Positions 1 to 10,899 are shown, counted from the stretch's first letter. The stretch is DNA of 64,000 bases from Plotosus lineatus (GCA_024760905.1 CM045729.1:82669050-82733049), one strand, 5' to 3'. Program-made: numbers and translations. Notes: generated by a model not told the origin, from the letters alone.

Positions 1-57
1 TTCGCTGTGGCGACTCCCGAGAAAAGGGAAAAAGCTGAAAGGAAAAGAAGAAGAGAA
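1..57 (+). repeat. 3' tail fragment of RTE-tailed SINE (family S1)
   Basis: The first bases match the terminal segment of the S1 SINE at 11655-11695 and, more loosely, the 3' end of the RTE LINE at 9258-9305 (the GCTGTGGCGAC core followed by an A/G-rich run). The 'actcccgag...aaaaggg' spelling is closer to S1 than to the LINE. The rest of the element lies outside the window. Confidence 0.6.
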
Positions 58-63
58 TTAAGA

Positions 64-1020
64 AAAAAACCCTTACTTTTCTCTCCCTTTAAACATTTTC
101 TTTAAACATTTTCCCAGAAGTAAAATCGAGCCAATAAACACTGTCAACTTTAGCACATGGCACATAGAATCAATCAGCACTAACATAAACAAAAGCACAT
201 GTCCAGGGACGTCTTTAAATTCATGATCGAATAAAATTGGTAAGTTTGATGTACCATTTTGCTCTCAGTACACCTGGGCGGTTATTAGACCTAAGATAAA
301 AAAAAAACAAAAAAAACCAAACAAAACACTGTGGGGGTCCCTTATTGGAGCAGGGCGCTTATTATGTCGAATACTGTATATCTTTGAGATTTGATGGTAT
401 TTGGTTGTTTATTTTCTATTCAGAAAAAAATCCACCTTTTCTACATAAAATATAAAATACCGTATTCGACGTAATAAGCGCCCTGCTCCAATAAACCCCC
501 CCCAAAGTATTTTTGATCTTAGGTCTAATAACTGTTCATGTGTACTGGGAGCGAAATGGTAGATCAAACTTACCAATTTTGTTCGATCAATCTCTGTAAC
601 TGTAAAATAAGGCGTTCACTCCCTGTAAAAGTGAGTTTACACGGTATTTCAAGACCCCCTACCACTGGGGAATGTCTATAATGTTCATCAGTAACAACAC
701 ATTTGATGGTTCTGCCGTGCTTTAAAAAACAGGAAAATATTTTGCTGTGTTCTCTTGGTAAATGTCCAATAACCGATGAACCATTAGAAACTGCTACAGC
801 AAAACTATTGGATGCCCTGAATGAATGGAGCGTTTCAACTGGTTTTCCTGCTCACTGACTTCATAAATTTAAAGAAGTTCCTGGCCATGTGCTTTTGTTT
901 ATGTTTGTGTTGATTGGTTCAATGTGCAATGTGCTAAAGTTGCAGTGTTGATTGGCTAGATTTTGCTTCCAGGAAAATGTTTAAAGGAATGTTTAAAGAT
1001 GGGAAAAGTAAGGGGTCTTT
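64..1020. repeat. Long imperfect inverted repeat (foldback element)
   Basis: Positions 64-226 pair with the reverse complement of about 862-1020, and 224-380 pair with 449-598, leaving a loop of about 70 bases at 381-448. The right arm carries about 265 extra bases (598-862) that the left arm lacks. Matching blocks run outside to inside in the same order, so this is a single hairpin and not scattered repeats. The inner arms contain 'cgcttatta.gtcgaatac.gta', which resembles the TE relic at 2500-2600. It is probably a non-autonomous foldback DNA transposon or a head-to-head pair of transposon ends. No coding capacity was recognised. Confidence 0.75.
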
Positions 1021-1452
1021 TTTAAATTAAAGATGCTCCCCCATTTACGAACATTCGTTTTACGAACATCCAGCGATACAAACATCGGGTCCGAGGTCGA
1101 GTGTGAAAGTGAAAATGAAATGAAATTGAAGAACAAGTAGTAATAGAAATGGAATAAAATCTATAGAACGATATATCATAAATATAAGTACGAAATATGA
1201 TTAAACATTATCCTGAAGTACACTTAATACTAGGCTCCGGCAGAGGGGGGTGTGGTTGACACGAGAAGCAGAACGATACATTTCTGAACTCGTGCCAAAA
1301 GTTTCGAAGAAGAAACAAATTGACTCCAGTATTATAATGAACTGGATAAGAGTGAAACTCTCTGTAAATCTGATCAGATTTGCTGTGCTGTGCTTGAGAG
1401 GAACAAAAAGTTTAAACACGGGACATAATTATATTGATAATGTGATGATTAT

Positions 1453-1530
1453 GGAGAGAGAGAGAGTGAGGGAGAGAGAGAGAGAGAGAGAGAGAAAGAA
1501 AGAGAGAGAGAGCGAGAGAGAGAGGGGTTA
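1453..1530 (+). repeat. (GA)n microsatellite
   Basis: Run of GA dinucleotides with a few interruptions. Confidence 0.95.
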
Positions 1531-2123
1531 AAAGTTGTCTAAGTATTTAATTTCATGTCCCTCACTAGGTATGAACTTTCCACCTGTAAGCCGGTAATGT
1601 GCGCGTGCTTCTCTCGGAGGTCAGCACGTCTTCCACTGTTCCAGCGACGCAAAGCCTGAAGTGCACTCGCAGCCGCCGTGCACCTCCAGATCCTACACAG
1701 ATAACTTCATTATCCGGGACCGGGACCGGTGGGTTAGATGGTGTGCCTTGGCAATGCTGAGTGGTTTTGATGTGCAGGATGATGTTTATTCCGGTGTCAC
1801 TGGAGGAATGGTTTCATTAACAATGATTTGTGATGCTCATGATTTAACACCAAGACTTTAAAGCTTCAGGCACGCGGGCAGCAGGTTGAGTCGAGTCGGG
1901 TCAATGTGGGGCTGAGTGAGACACAAACCATGAATCATATTGGGAAATGATTCACAAATAATCCACCAATCATACAGAATTATCTAGGAAGCATTACACA
2001 CACTTTGAGTAAATAAATAAATAACTCGGATTATCTTCATGTCGAAGTTCGATTATAGTTCTCCAGTGCTCCTTCCAAGGGCAACCGGAAGCTGATCAGT
2101 TCAATTGTCCAGTTGTACTGTCG

Positions 2124-2125
<2 letters not shown>

Positions 2126-2205
<80 letters not shown>

Positions 2206-2232
2206 AGCGAGAGAGAGAGGGAGAGAGAGAGA
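2126..2232 (+). repeat. (GT)n then (GA)n compound microsatellite
   Basis: About 39 GT units (2126-2203) followed by an interrupted GA run. Histidine/threonine-rich open frames over it on the other strand are artefacts. Confidence 0.95.
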
Positions 2233-2499
2233 TATTGTATAGAGAACAAACTCATATAGGTTACTTATACAAGCTTTAAACACACGTTCCCCTCTAAAGA
2301 ATGCCCTGTAACAACTTACAAACAAATTCATCTAACGAACAGCCATCAGGAACCTAACTTGTTTGTAAGCTGGGAATGTCTGTATACTGTTTTCTGTTTA
2401 TTTACAGCTTTCAATGTTTGGTTGATACCACAAAATGAATAACACGAATACCATTAAAACTCTTTTATTGTTCTGTTATTATTCATGTTTTCCACCTTG

Positions 2500-2600
2500 A
2501 TGGTAATAAACACTTACCGTTCCATTCCGCTGGTAACATTTTAATAAGCCCCCCCCATTTCAATTTTTTAAGCGCCCTGGGCGCTTAAACACGGTATGTA
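2500..2600. repeat. TE end relic with 21-nt palindrome
   Basis: Contains 'taataagccccccc' and 'aagcgccctg', as in the inner arms of the hairpin at 64-1020. A 10-bp perfect inverted repeat around a single T lies at 2568-2588, and 'acggta' follows. Probably a relic of the same DNA transposon family. Confidence 0.45.
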
Positions 2601-2604
2601 GAAA

Positions 2605-2766
2605 TGGTAGTGTTTGCCCCCAGTGCAGCTACCGTCAGCGTTTCTGCCTTCGATGGCCTGGCGAGCTGTCCAGGTTGTTCTCTGCCCTCACCCAAAGTCG
2701 GCTGAGATGGGCGCAAGCCTCCCTGTGACCCTAATTAGGATTAAGCAGTTCATAAAATGAATGGAT
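2605..2766 (+). repeat. SINE (family S2) 3' portion, internally deleted
   Basis: Shows a short piece of SINE body ('cccccagtgcagcta'), then the S2 tail: 'gatggcctggcgagctgtccagg', 'cctaattaggattaa' and 'cataaaatgaatgga'. The same order is seen in the fuller copy at 49588-49925. The tRNA head is missing. Confidence 0.7.
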
Positions 2767-2851
2767 GGTGTGTTTGTTTTATTTGTTTGTCTATTTGTGT
2801 AGTTTGATTTGAACCTGGCATTTTTTATGTGATGGTGTTATTTTCCTTTAG

Positions 2852-2909
2852 AGATCTGATCAAGAAGCTGCTTGTCGTTGATAAAACAAAGAGACTTGGA
2901 AATTTAAGA
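2852..2909 (+). CDS. prkx: prkx-like protein kinase, third-to-last coding exon
   Basis: This exon encodes DLIKKLLVVDKTKRLGNLR, the end of the kinase C-lobe of a PKA-related serine/threonine kinase. It lies behind a polypyrimidine tract with AG at 2850-2851 and ahead of a GTAAGT donor at 2910. The first base completes a codon from an upstream exon outside the window; the last codon is whole, so the downstream phase is 0. The next two exons (10242-10319, 14950-15075) continue in phase and end in FKNF, which separates PRKX from PKA catalytic subunits. The product phosphorylates Ser/Thr in PKA-like basic motifs. Only about the last 87 residues are in this window; catalytic motifs lie upstream. 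A divergent PKA catalytic paralogue is the alternative. Confidence 0.88.
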
Positions 2910-3130
2910 GTAAGTGGCCTTCTAGTGCTCAATAAAAATAATCAACTGTTGTGTGAAATAACATTTATCCAAGATGAAAGAATTGTTAAAAATGCTAAAT
3001 TAGCATTGCTAGCATCATGCGAGCTGTAGAATGAGTGAGTGGAAGTTTCTAGAGACATCGCTGCTGATTGCACCTTGTTTTTTTTTTTTGTTTATATTAT
3101 TATTTTTTTTACAATTCCGTTCTGAGCCTT

Positions 3131-4782
3131 TGTGTCAAAGGCCAAACAGAGGCTGTATGATGATTTGTATGATAGGTTGGACAGTAAGGAGGGAGAAAAT
3201 GATTTATACAGGTTAGCACAGCAGAGAAATAGAGATGGGAAAGACGTCCAGCAAGTTAGAGTGATAAAGGACAGAGAGGGAAATGTATTCACTGATGACA
3301 GAAGTGTGCTGGGAAGATGGAAAGAATACTTTGAAGACCTGATGAATGAAGAAAATGAGAGAAAAAGGAGTAGAAGGGGTGACCGTTCAGGACCAGGAAG
3401 TCGCAAAGATCAGTAAGGGAGAAGTGAGGAGGGCATTGAAGAGGATGAAGAGTGGAAAGGCAGTTGGCCCTGATGACATACCAGTTGAGGTATGGAAGTG
3501 TCTAGGGGAGGTAGTAGTAGATTTTCTGACAAGAATATTCAACAAGGTCTTAGAAAGTGAGCAGATGCCGGGGGAATGGAGGAGAAGTGTGCTTGTGCCC
3601 ATTTTTAAGAACAAGGGAGATGTACAGAGTTGTGGCAACTACAGAGGGATAAAGTTGATGAGCCATACAATGAAGTTATGGGAAAGAATAGTGGAAGCTA
3701 GACTCAGGGCAGAGGTCATCATTTGTGAACAACAGTTTGGTTTTATGCCAAGAAAGAGCACCACAGATGCAGTGTTTCCTTTGAGGATGTTAATAGAGAA
3801 GTACAGAGAAGGTCAGAAGGAGCTGCATTGTGCCTTTGTGGATCTGGCGAAAGCATATGACAGGGTGCCGAGAGAAGAACTGTGGTATTGTATGAGGAAG
3901 TCTGGAGTGGCAGAGAAGTATGTTAGAGTGGTGCAGGACATGTATGAGAGATGTAAGACAGTGGCAAGGTGTGCTGTCGGTGTGACAGAAGAGTTTAAGG
4001 TGGAGGTGGGACTGCATCAAGGGTCAGCTCTGAGCCCTTTCTTGTTTGCTATGGTGATGGACAGGCTGACAGACGAGGTGAGACAAGAATCTCCATGGAC
4101 TATGATGTTTGCAGATAACATCGTGATCTGTAGTGAGAGCAGAGAACAAGTGGAGGAAAATCTAGAGAGGTGGAGGTATGCCCTGCAAAGAAGGGGAATG
4201 AAGGTTAGTCTCAGTAAGACAGAATACATGTGTGTGAAGGACAAGGATCCAAGAGGAACGGTGAGTTTACAGGGGGCAGAGATAAAGAAGGTGGAGGATT
4301 TTAAGTACTTAGGCTCAACAATCCAGAGCAATGGAGAGTGTGGAAAAGAGGTGAAGAAGCGCATGCAGGCAGGTTGGAATGGATGGAGAAAAGTGTCCGG
4401 TGTGATGTGTGATAGGAGAGTATCGTCAAGAATGAAGGGAAAAGTGTACAAGACGGTGATGAGGCCAGCGATGTTGTATGGTTCAGAGACAGTGGCCCTG
4501 GGGAAAAGACAGACAAAGTCAGAGAGGCTAGATTGAGATGGTTTGGACATGTACAGAGGAGGGATAGTGAGTATATTGGTAGTAGGATGCTGAGGTTGGA
4601 ACTACCAGGCAGAAGGCCCATAGGAAGACCAAAGAGAAGATTTATGGATGTGGTGAAGGTGGACATGAAGGTCGTTGGAGTAAGAGTAGAAGATGCAGAG
4701 GATAGGGAGAGATGGAGGCAGATCATTTGCTGTGGCGACCCCTGAAGGGAACAGCCGAAAGAAAAAGAAGAAGAAGAAGAAG
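3131..4782 (+). mobile_element. RTE-clade LINE copy A, 5'-truncated
   Basis: A 5'-truncated non-LTR retrotransposon (Expander/CFDP2-like RTE type) in the first prkx intron. One frame runs 3132-3416; after a frameshift a 396-codon frame runs 3346-4536 with the reverse transcriptase. It shows YDRVPREELW, GLHQGSALSP and YLGSTIQ, but the catalytic box reads FADN instead of FADD (Asn codon 4117-4119). A short deletion follows, removing the segment between VALGKRQ and the terminal WFGHVQRRDSEY domain, which resumes at 4533-4745. The 3' end is the GCTGTGGCGAC segment plus a GAA-rich tail. It is dead by frameshift, deletion and active-site change. Confidence 0.92.
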
Positions 4783-6695
4783 GCTCATCAACTTTATCCC
4801 TCTGTAGTTGCCACAACTCTGCACGTCTCCCTTGTTCTTTAAAATGGGCACCATCACACTTCTCTTCCATTCCTCTGGCATCCTCTCACTCTCAAAGACC
4901 TTGTTGAATGTTCTTGTTAGGAAATATACTGCTACCTCTACTAGACACTTCCATACGTCCACTGGTATGTCACCAGGACCAACTGCCTTTCCATTCTTCA
5001 TCCTCTTCAATGCCCTCCTCACTTCACCCTTACTAATCTTTGCTACTTCCTGGTCCTCAACAGTCACCTCTTGTACTCTTTTTTTCTCTCTCATTTTCCT
5101 CATTCATCAGCTCTTCAAAGTACTCTTTCCATCTTCCCAGCACACTTCTGTCATCAGTCAATACATTTCCCTCTCCGTCTTTATTCACTCTAACTTGCTG
5201 CACGTCCTTCCTATCTCTATTTCTCTGCTGTGCCAACCTGTATAAATCAATTTCTCCCTCTTTACTTTCCAACTGAGCATACGAGTCATCATACGCCCTC
5301 TGTTTGGCCTTGGACACCGCTACCTTAGCCTTACGCTGTGTCTCCCTGAACTCCTGTTTCCTCTCTTCAGTCCTCTCTATGTCCCACTTCTTCTTAGCTA
5401 ACCCCTTCCTTTTTACACACTCCTGCACTTCCTCATTTCACCACCAAGTCTCTTTATCTCATGTCCTTCCAGATGACACACCAAGTATTCTCTTACCAGT
5501 CTCCCTTATCACATTAGCTGTAGTTGTCCAGTCATCTGGAAGCACTTCCTGACCACCCAAAGTCATTTTCAACTCCTCCTTGAAGACCACACGACACTCT
5601 TCCTTTTTCAGCTTCCACCACTTTGTCTTCTGCTCTGCCTTTGCCTTCTTCACCTTCCTCACCATCAGCATCATCCTGCACACCGCCATCCTATGCTGTT
5701 TGGCAAGACTCTCACCCGCTACTACTTTGCAGTCACTGACTTCTTTCAAATTACATCGCCTACACAAGATGTAGTCTACCTGTGTGCTCCTACCTCCGCT
5801 TTCATAAGTCACCCTATTCTCCTCTCTCTTCTGGAAGAAAGTATTTACCACAGCCATTTCCATCCTTTTTGCAAAATTTACCAAAATCTGTCCTTCTGCG
5901 TTCCTGTCCTGGATATCAAACTCGCCCATCACTTCCTCTTCCCCTCTGGTTTCTGCACCAACAAGTTTATTGAAGTCTGCCCCAATGACCACTCTTTCAT
6001 CTCTTGGGGTATTCTGCATCACTTCATCTAACTCCCTCCAGAATCTCTCCTCTTCTCGCTCACATCCTGCCTGTGGTGCATAAGCACTAACAACATTGAA
6101 CATCACGCCTTCAATTTCTAACTTGAGACTCATCACTCTGTCTGACACTTCACTTCTCGAACATTCCTGACAAACTCCTCCTTCACGATGACTCCTACTC
6201 CATTCCTCTTCCTATCCACACCTTGAAAAAACAGCTTAAACCCTGCTCCTAAGCTTCTAGCCTTGCTACCTTTCCACCTGGTCTCCTGAACACACAGTAT
6301 GTCCACCTTCCTCCTCTGCATCATGTCAGCCAGCTCTCTACCTTTTCCAGTCATAGTGCCAACATTCAAAGTCCCTACTCTCAGTCCTAGACTCATGCCT
6401 TTCCTCTTCTCTCTCTGCTCACGGACACGCCTCCCGCCTCTCCTTCTTTGATGTCTTCGACCAACAGTAGTCCAATTTCCACGAGCACCTTGTTGGTTAA
6501 GAGCACTGATGGCGGTCGTTGTTAACCCGGGCCTCGACCGATCCGGTATGAATTTTTTTGTTGTGACTCGCATATTTTATTTGGCATTTGTTTTACTCCG
6601 GATGCCCTTCCTGACGCAACCCTCTCCATTTATTCGGGCTTGGGACCGGCGTGCGGGAGAGTCACTGACTTGTGCCCCTCCCTCACAGCTGCATT
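4783..6695 (-). mobile_element. RTE-clade LINE copy B, 5' part, 3' end missing
   Basis: Minus-strand copy containing the 5' UTR (6575-6695), the start of the ORF (6573-6133), the endonuclease (6148-5459, with IGADFN and STQVDYILCRR), the linker (5428-5057) and the RT N-terminus (5103-4783). It stops inside the GNYRGIKLMS motif and directly abuts the tail of copy A. Reading frames are broken at about 6140 and 5450. Its 5' end appears full-length, as the last bases match the 5' ends of copies D and H. It abuts the sequence aaatacatattcaac of a Tigger-like relic. Confidence 0.9.
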
Positions 6696-7072
6696 AAATA
6701 CATATTCAACACTATAAATGCTTATAATAACAATTAAACATTCAAAAAAAATACATAAGATGTAAATAAAATATAAATACACGCACACATACAGACGCAC
6801 GTGCGCACACACAGAGGCGCATCTCACATAAAATTGTAAGTCGTTTTAATGGGGGGTTTTAGGTTGTTGTTTTTTTTTTTTTTCTTTTGGGGGGGGCTGT
6901 TGCAAAATTGGCCTTGTTTTTGTGGTATTTTCCTTAACTTTTCCCCCTATTCCTTAATTTCCCTATTTTTTAATTCGATGAATATTAAAAAAAACAAAAC
7001 AAAACAAAACGATGCACTGAAGCCGCATGAATGGAAGTGCAAAGTAGTGAGGGACCCCTGTATATGCTGAAA
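6696..7072. mobile_element. Tigger-like DNA transposon relic (family T1)
   Basis: Matches relics at 21182-21987 and 45440-45865 in order: 'aaatacatattcaacactataaatgctt', a T-rich stretch, 'ttcgatgaatatt', 'gatgcactgaagccgca' and an end 'agtgagggacccctgta'. This end is typical of fish TcMar-Tigger non-autonomous elements. The left part is cut off by LINE copy B. Confidence 0.6.
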
Positions 7073-7183
7073 TAGGGAGACCGCAGTTGAATGGGACTGC
7101 GGAATTGTAGTGCATGCCACACCTTCCGCTCTCAGTGTTGTGTCATGAACTAAAATAAACTGAACCAGTAGATTTATGGTTAA

Positions 7184-9306
7184 ATGCAGAGGGTTGCGTC
7201 AGGAAGGGCATCCGGCGTAAAACAAATGCCAAATAAACTATGCGAATCACAAGAAAGAATGACATACCGGATCGGTCGAGGCCTGGGTTAACAACGACCG
7301 CCATCAGTGCTGTCAACCAACAGGGTGCTGATGGAAATTGGACTACTGTTGGTCGAAGACGTCGAAGAAGGAGAGGCGGGAGGCGTGTCCGTTGCCAGAG
7401 AGAGAAGAGGAAAGGCATGAGTCTAGGACTGAAAGTAGGGTCTTTGAATGTTGGAACTATGGCAGGAAAAGGTAGAGAGCTGGCTGACATGATGCAGAGG
7501 AGGAAGGTGGACATACTGTGTGTTCAGGAGACCAGGTGGAAAGGTAGCAAGGCATAGGAGCAGGGTTTAAGCTGTTTTATCATGGTGTGGATGGGAAGAG
7601 AAATGGAGTCGGAGTCATCTTGAAGGAGGAGTTTGTCAGGAATGTTCTAGAAGTGAAAAGAGTGTCAGACAGAGTGATGAGTCTCAAGTTAGAAATTGAA
7701 GGTGTGATGTTCAATGTTGTTAGCGCTTATGCCCCACAGACAGGATGTGAGCGAGAAGAGAAGGAGAGATTCTGGAGGGAGTTAGATGAAGTGATGCAAA
7801 GTACCCCCAGAGGTGAAAGAGTGGTCATTGGGGCAGACTTCAATGGACATGTTGGTGCAGGAAACAGAGGGGACGAGGAAGTGATGGGCGAGTTTGGTAT
7901 CCAGGACAGGAACGCAGAAGGACAGATTTTGGTAAATTTTGCAAATAGGATGGAAATGGCTGTGGTAAATACTTTCTTCCAGAAGAGAGAGGAGAATAGG
8001 GTGACTTATGAAAGCGGAGGTAGGAGCACACAGGTAGACTACATCTTGTGTAGGCGATGTAATTTGAAAGAAGTCAGTGACTGCAAAGTAGTAGCGGGTG
8101 AGAGTCTTGCCAAACAGCATAGGATGGCGGTGTGCAGGATGATGCTGATGGTGAGGAAGGTGAAGAAGGCAAAGGCAGAGCAGAAGACAAAGTGGTGGAA
8201 GCTGAAAAAGGAAGAGTGTCGTGTGGTCTTCAAGGAGGAGTTGAAAATGACTTTGGGTGGTCAGGAAGTGCTTCCAGATGACTGGACAACTACAGCTAAT
8301 GTGATAAGGGAGACTGGTAAGAGAATACTTGGTGTGACATCTGGAAGGACATGAGATAAAGAGACTTGGTGGTGAAATGAGGAAGTGCAGGAGTGTGTAA
8401 AAAGGAAGGGGTTAGCTAAGAAGAAGTGGGACATTGAGAAAACCGAAGAGAGTACAGGGAGACACAGCGTAAGGCAAAGGTAGCAGTGTCAAAGGCCAAA
8501 CAGAGGGCGTATGATGACTTGTATGCTCGGTTGGACAGTAAGGAGGGAGAAAAGGATTGATACAGGTTGGCACATCGGAGAAATAGAGATGTGAAGGACG
8601 TGCAGCAAGTTAAATTGATAAAGGACAGAGAGGGAAATGTATTGACTGATGACAGAAGTGTGCTGGGAAGATGGAAAGAGTACTTTGAAGAGCTGATGAA
8701 TGAGGAAAATGAGAGAGAAAAAAGAGTAGAAGAGGTGACTGTTGAGGACCAGGAAGTAGCAAAGATTAGTAAGGGTGAAGTGAGGAGGGCATTGAAGAGG
8801 ATGAAGAATGGAAAGGCAGTTGGTCCTGATGACATACCGGTGGAGGTATGGAAGTGTCTAGGAGAGGTAGCAGTAGATTTTCTGACAAGAACATTTAACA
8901 AGGTCTTTGAGAGTGAGAGGATGCCAGAGACAGAGCTGGAGGTAGCAGAGATGAAAATGCTGAGGTTCTCTTTGGGAGTAACGAGGATGGATAGGATTAG
9001 GAATGAGCACATCAGAGGGACAGCACATGTAAGACGTTTTGGAGACAACGTCAGAGAGGCTAGATTGAGATGGTTTGGACATGTACAGAGGAGGGATAGT
9101 GAGTATATTGGTAATAGGATGCTGAGGCTGGAACTACCAGGCAGAAGGCCTAGAGGAAGACCAAAGAGACGATTCATGGATGTGGTGAAGGAGGACACGA
9201 AGGTCGTTCGTGTAAGAGAAGAAGATGCAAAGGATAGGGTGAGATGGAGGCAGATGATTCGCTGTGGCGACCCCTGAAGGGAAAAGCCGAAAGGAAAAGA
9301 AGAAGA
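7184..9306 (+). mobile_element. RTE-clade LINE copy C, internally deleted, with target duplication
   Basis: Flanked by a 17-bp target duplication with two mismatches (7167-7183 and 9307-9323), so both ends are original. It starts within the 5' UTR (gcagagggttgcgtcagg), carries the ORF start (7240-7557, broken at 7555), a nearly complete endonuclease (7587-8354, with QTGCEREE, IGADFNGHVGAGNRGDEE and QVDYILCRRCN), a stop at 8352, then 8567-9277. That last frame jumps from the RT N-terminus (ERMPE) straight into the C-terminal domain (TELEVAEMKMLRFSLG). The whole catalytic palm is therefore deleted. It ends in the GCTGTGGCGACCCCTGAAGG segment and GAAGAAG tail. Located in the first prkx intron. 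Confidence 0.92.
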
Positions 9307-9774
9307 AGTAGATGTACGGTTAATTGTCTGTAATAACATCATGTTTCCATATCTGATATGTAAATACAGTGATCCCTGTATTGCTCTCAGGAAGCCTTTA
9401 TGTAATGTCACTCGCCACTGTTTCCAGGTGACTATATAAATGACCAGCTGGTATTAATATTGAAAAGATAATTAATAGATATGGCCGTGTCCGATGGTAC
9501 TGGCGCTGTCACAGATCCATTTGGATAATCTTCGGTCGTGTTGTGGCTTATGAGATGCGATTTCCTGCTGAGTGGTAGTACGGGAGGCTGTATATTTTCA
9601 GATTTCATGTCCACATAGAGTGGTAGATTATGTCTATTTTCAGTTTTGCATGCATGTTTTTCTCATTAAAATAAGATCACCTTTGAAGATGTGCTGTACT
9701 ATTTCTACCTGTATGAACCTTTAAAACATTTCAACAGAGCCTTTTCAGCAGTATTGGTGGTATATGAATATGTT

Positions 9775-9969
9775 TAGGTGGTGCTGTGGGTGCAGTGCTA
9801 AACACGTTCGTTTCACAGAAAGCCAGTCCCGGGCTCGGTGAGGGTGTCTGTGTGGAGTTTGTATGTTCATCCAGCGCTTGTGTGGGTTTACTCTGGATTC
9901 TTTGGTTTTCTCCTATCGTCCAAAAACATGCTCGTAAGGAAAATTAGCTGTTCCCGATTGCCCCTAGGC

Positions 9970-10016
<47 letters not shown>

Positions 10017-10135
10017 GGCCCTGCAATGGCGAGGTGTTCAGGGTGTACCTCACTTTCTCCCAGAATCGGTTGAGATAGACTCCGCATGACCATACTATGA
10101 TAAAATGTTTTAGTGAATGAAGGAATCAATGAAAA
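9775..10135 (+). mobile_element. SINE with L2-type body (family S3), decayed
   Basis: The head 'ggtgctgtgggtgcagtgctaaacacgtt...' is a decayed tRNA-like start. The body has 'tgtgtggagtttgtatgttc', 'gtgggttta' and 'tccaaaaacatgc', then a GT microsatellite (9972-10014) and the tail 'cggccctgcaatggcgaggtg..cagggtgtacc'. This is the common fish SINE/L2-tail layout, also at 49175-49502. Confidence 0.65.
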
Positions 10136-10241
10136 TAAATAGATTTTATATATTCAGAACAAACACAAATACAAAGTGATAAATACTTAAAACTGATTTT
10201 TATTGAATTGTTTTTATTTGTGATTTTTCTTTGTTTTTTAG

Positions 10242-10319
10242 GGCGGAGCCGAGGACGTGAAGAACCACAAATGGTTTCGATCTGTCGACTGGGACATCGT
10301 TCCTCAGAGAAAACTAAAG
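10242..10319 (+). CDS. prkx: prkx-like protein kinase, penultimate coding exon
   Basis: Exon of 26 whole codons encoding GGAEDVKNHKWFRSVDWDIV and then PQRKLK. It is preceded by a T-rich tract and AG at 10240-10241 and followed by GT at 10320. The KNHKWFRSVDWD segment belongs to the AGC-kinase C-terminal extension just after the kinase domain, in the PRKX/PKA family. Phase 0 on both sides fits the neighbouring exons. Introns on either side are 7.3 and 4.6 kb, swollen by transposons. Confidence 0.92.
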
Positions 10320-10899
10320 GTATTGAAAATAAAAGCCTGCTTTAATTCTGTTGAGGAAACATCGGGCTCAGAATTACTGAGTAGAATAGAATAGTACGGA
10401 GGGGCTGCTGGAATGGGCACTGCCGGTGCCAATCTTGATTCCTCATGATCTCTGCACACTTCCTAGTAAAGGTGAGTAAACGTGAGGGACTGTCTGTACA
10501 GATTATAAAAGGGGGCGTGTCATGTAGCACGGTTCGTGGGTGTGTTTTCCTCTTCGGCACACTGTACCAATTGTTCCAACAGGACATGTATGTGGAGTTT
10601 ATATCTTTGTCAGAGGGCGGCGTTTGTGTGGGTGTTTTAGATCGATCCACCTGAGTTTCTCCCTCAGTTCCAGGAAGTAAAGGAAACACTCTTTAATCTG
10701 CCTCCTCCTCTTCTTCTCCTCCCCCTCTCATGATGATGAGTTTCAACTCGACATGGTCTGTGGTTTTGGTTCCTCCAGGACCAGCAGCACGTAAATGGAT
10801 GAGCTGACTTACAAGTCTACAATGATTGTCAGCTCGATGAAATTCCCACAGAAGCTCACATCCTTTCTTGATTTCCACACTTTCGAGATGAATTGTATG
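10320..10899 (+). other. Intron sequence, nothing recognised
   Basis: prkx intron sequence between the exon and the next transposon. Short open frames on both strands have no recognisable domain or splice context. Confidence 0.5.

Larger units (their letters stand above)
1030..2390. mobile_element. Possible Tigger-like DNA transposon relic
   Basis: The left edge has repeated 'ttacgaacat' motifs (1040-1075) and the right edge has the inverted 'gtttgtaagctgggaatgtctg' type (2355-2380), as at the ends of fish Tigger-type elements. The inverted match is imperfect and no transposase is visible. The interior holds GA and GT microsatellites. Boundaries are approximate. Confidence 0.3.

Noticed and set aside
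2037..2331. Open frames rich in His-Thr or Cys-Val over CA/GT runs (also 16267, 25463, 49883, 50002, 51300)
   Set aside because: Translations of dinucleotide repeats without start context or conserved flanks.
3131..6695. Copies A and B as one LINE inverted by twin priming
   Set aside because: Twin priming places the inverted 5' part upstream of the 3' part. Here the inverted segment lies beyond the tail of A, and both copies contain the same RT start region, so they are separate insertions.
8416..9411. 331-codon open frame on the minus strand
   Set aside because: It is the reverse strand of RTE LINE copy C. The plus strand carries the recognisable endonuclease/RT motifs, and the serine/leucine-rich product repeats over every antisense LINE copy.
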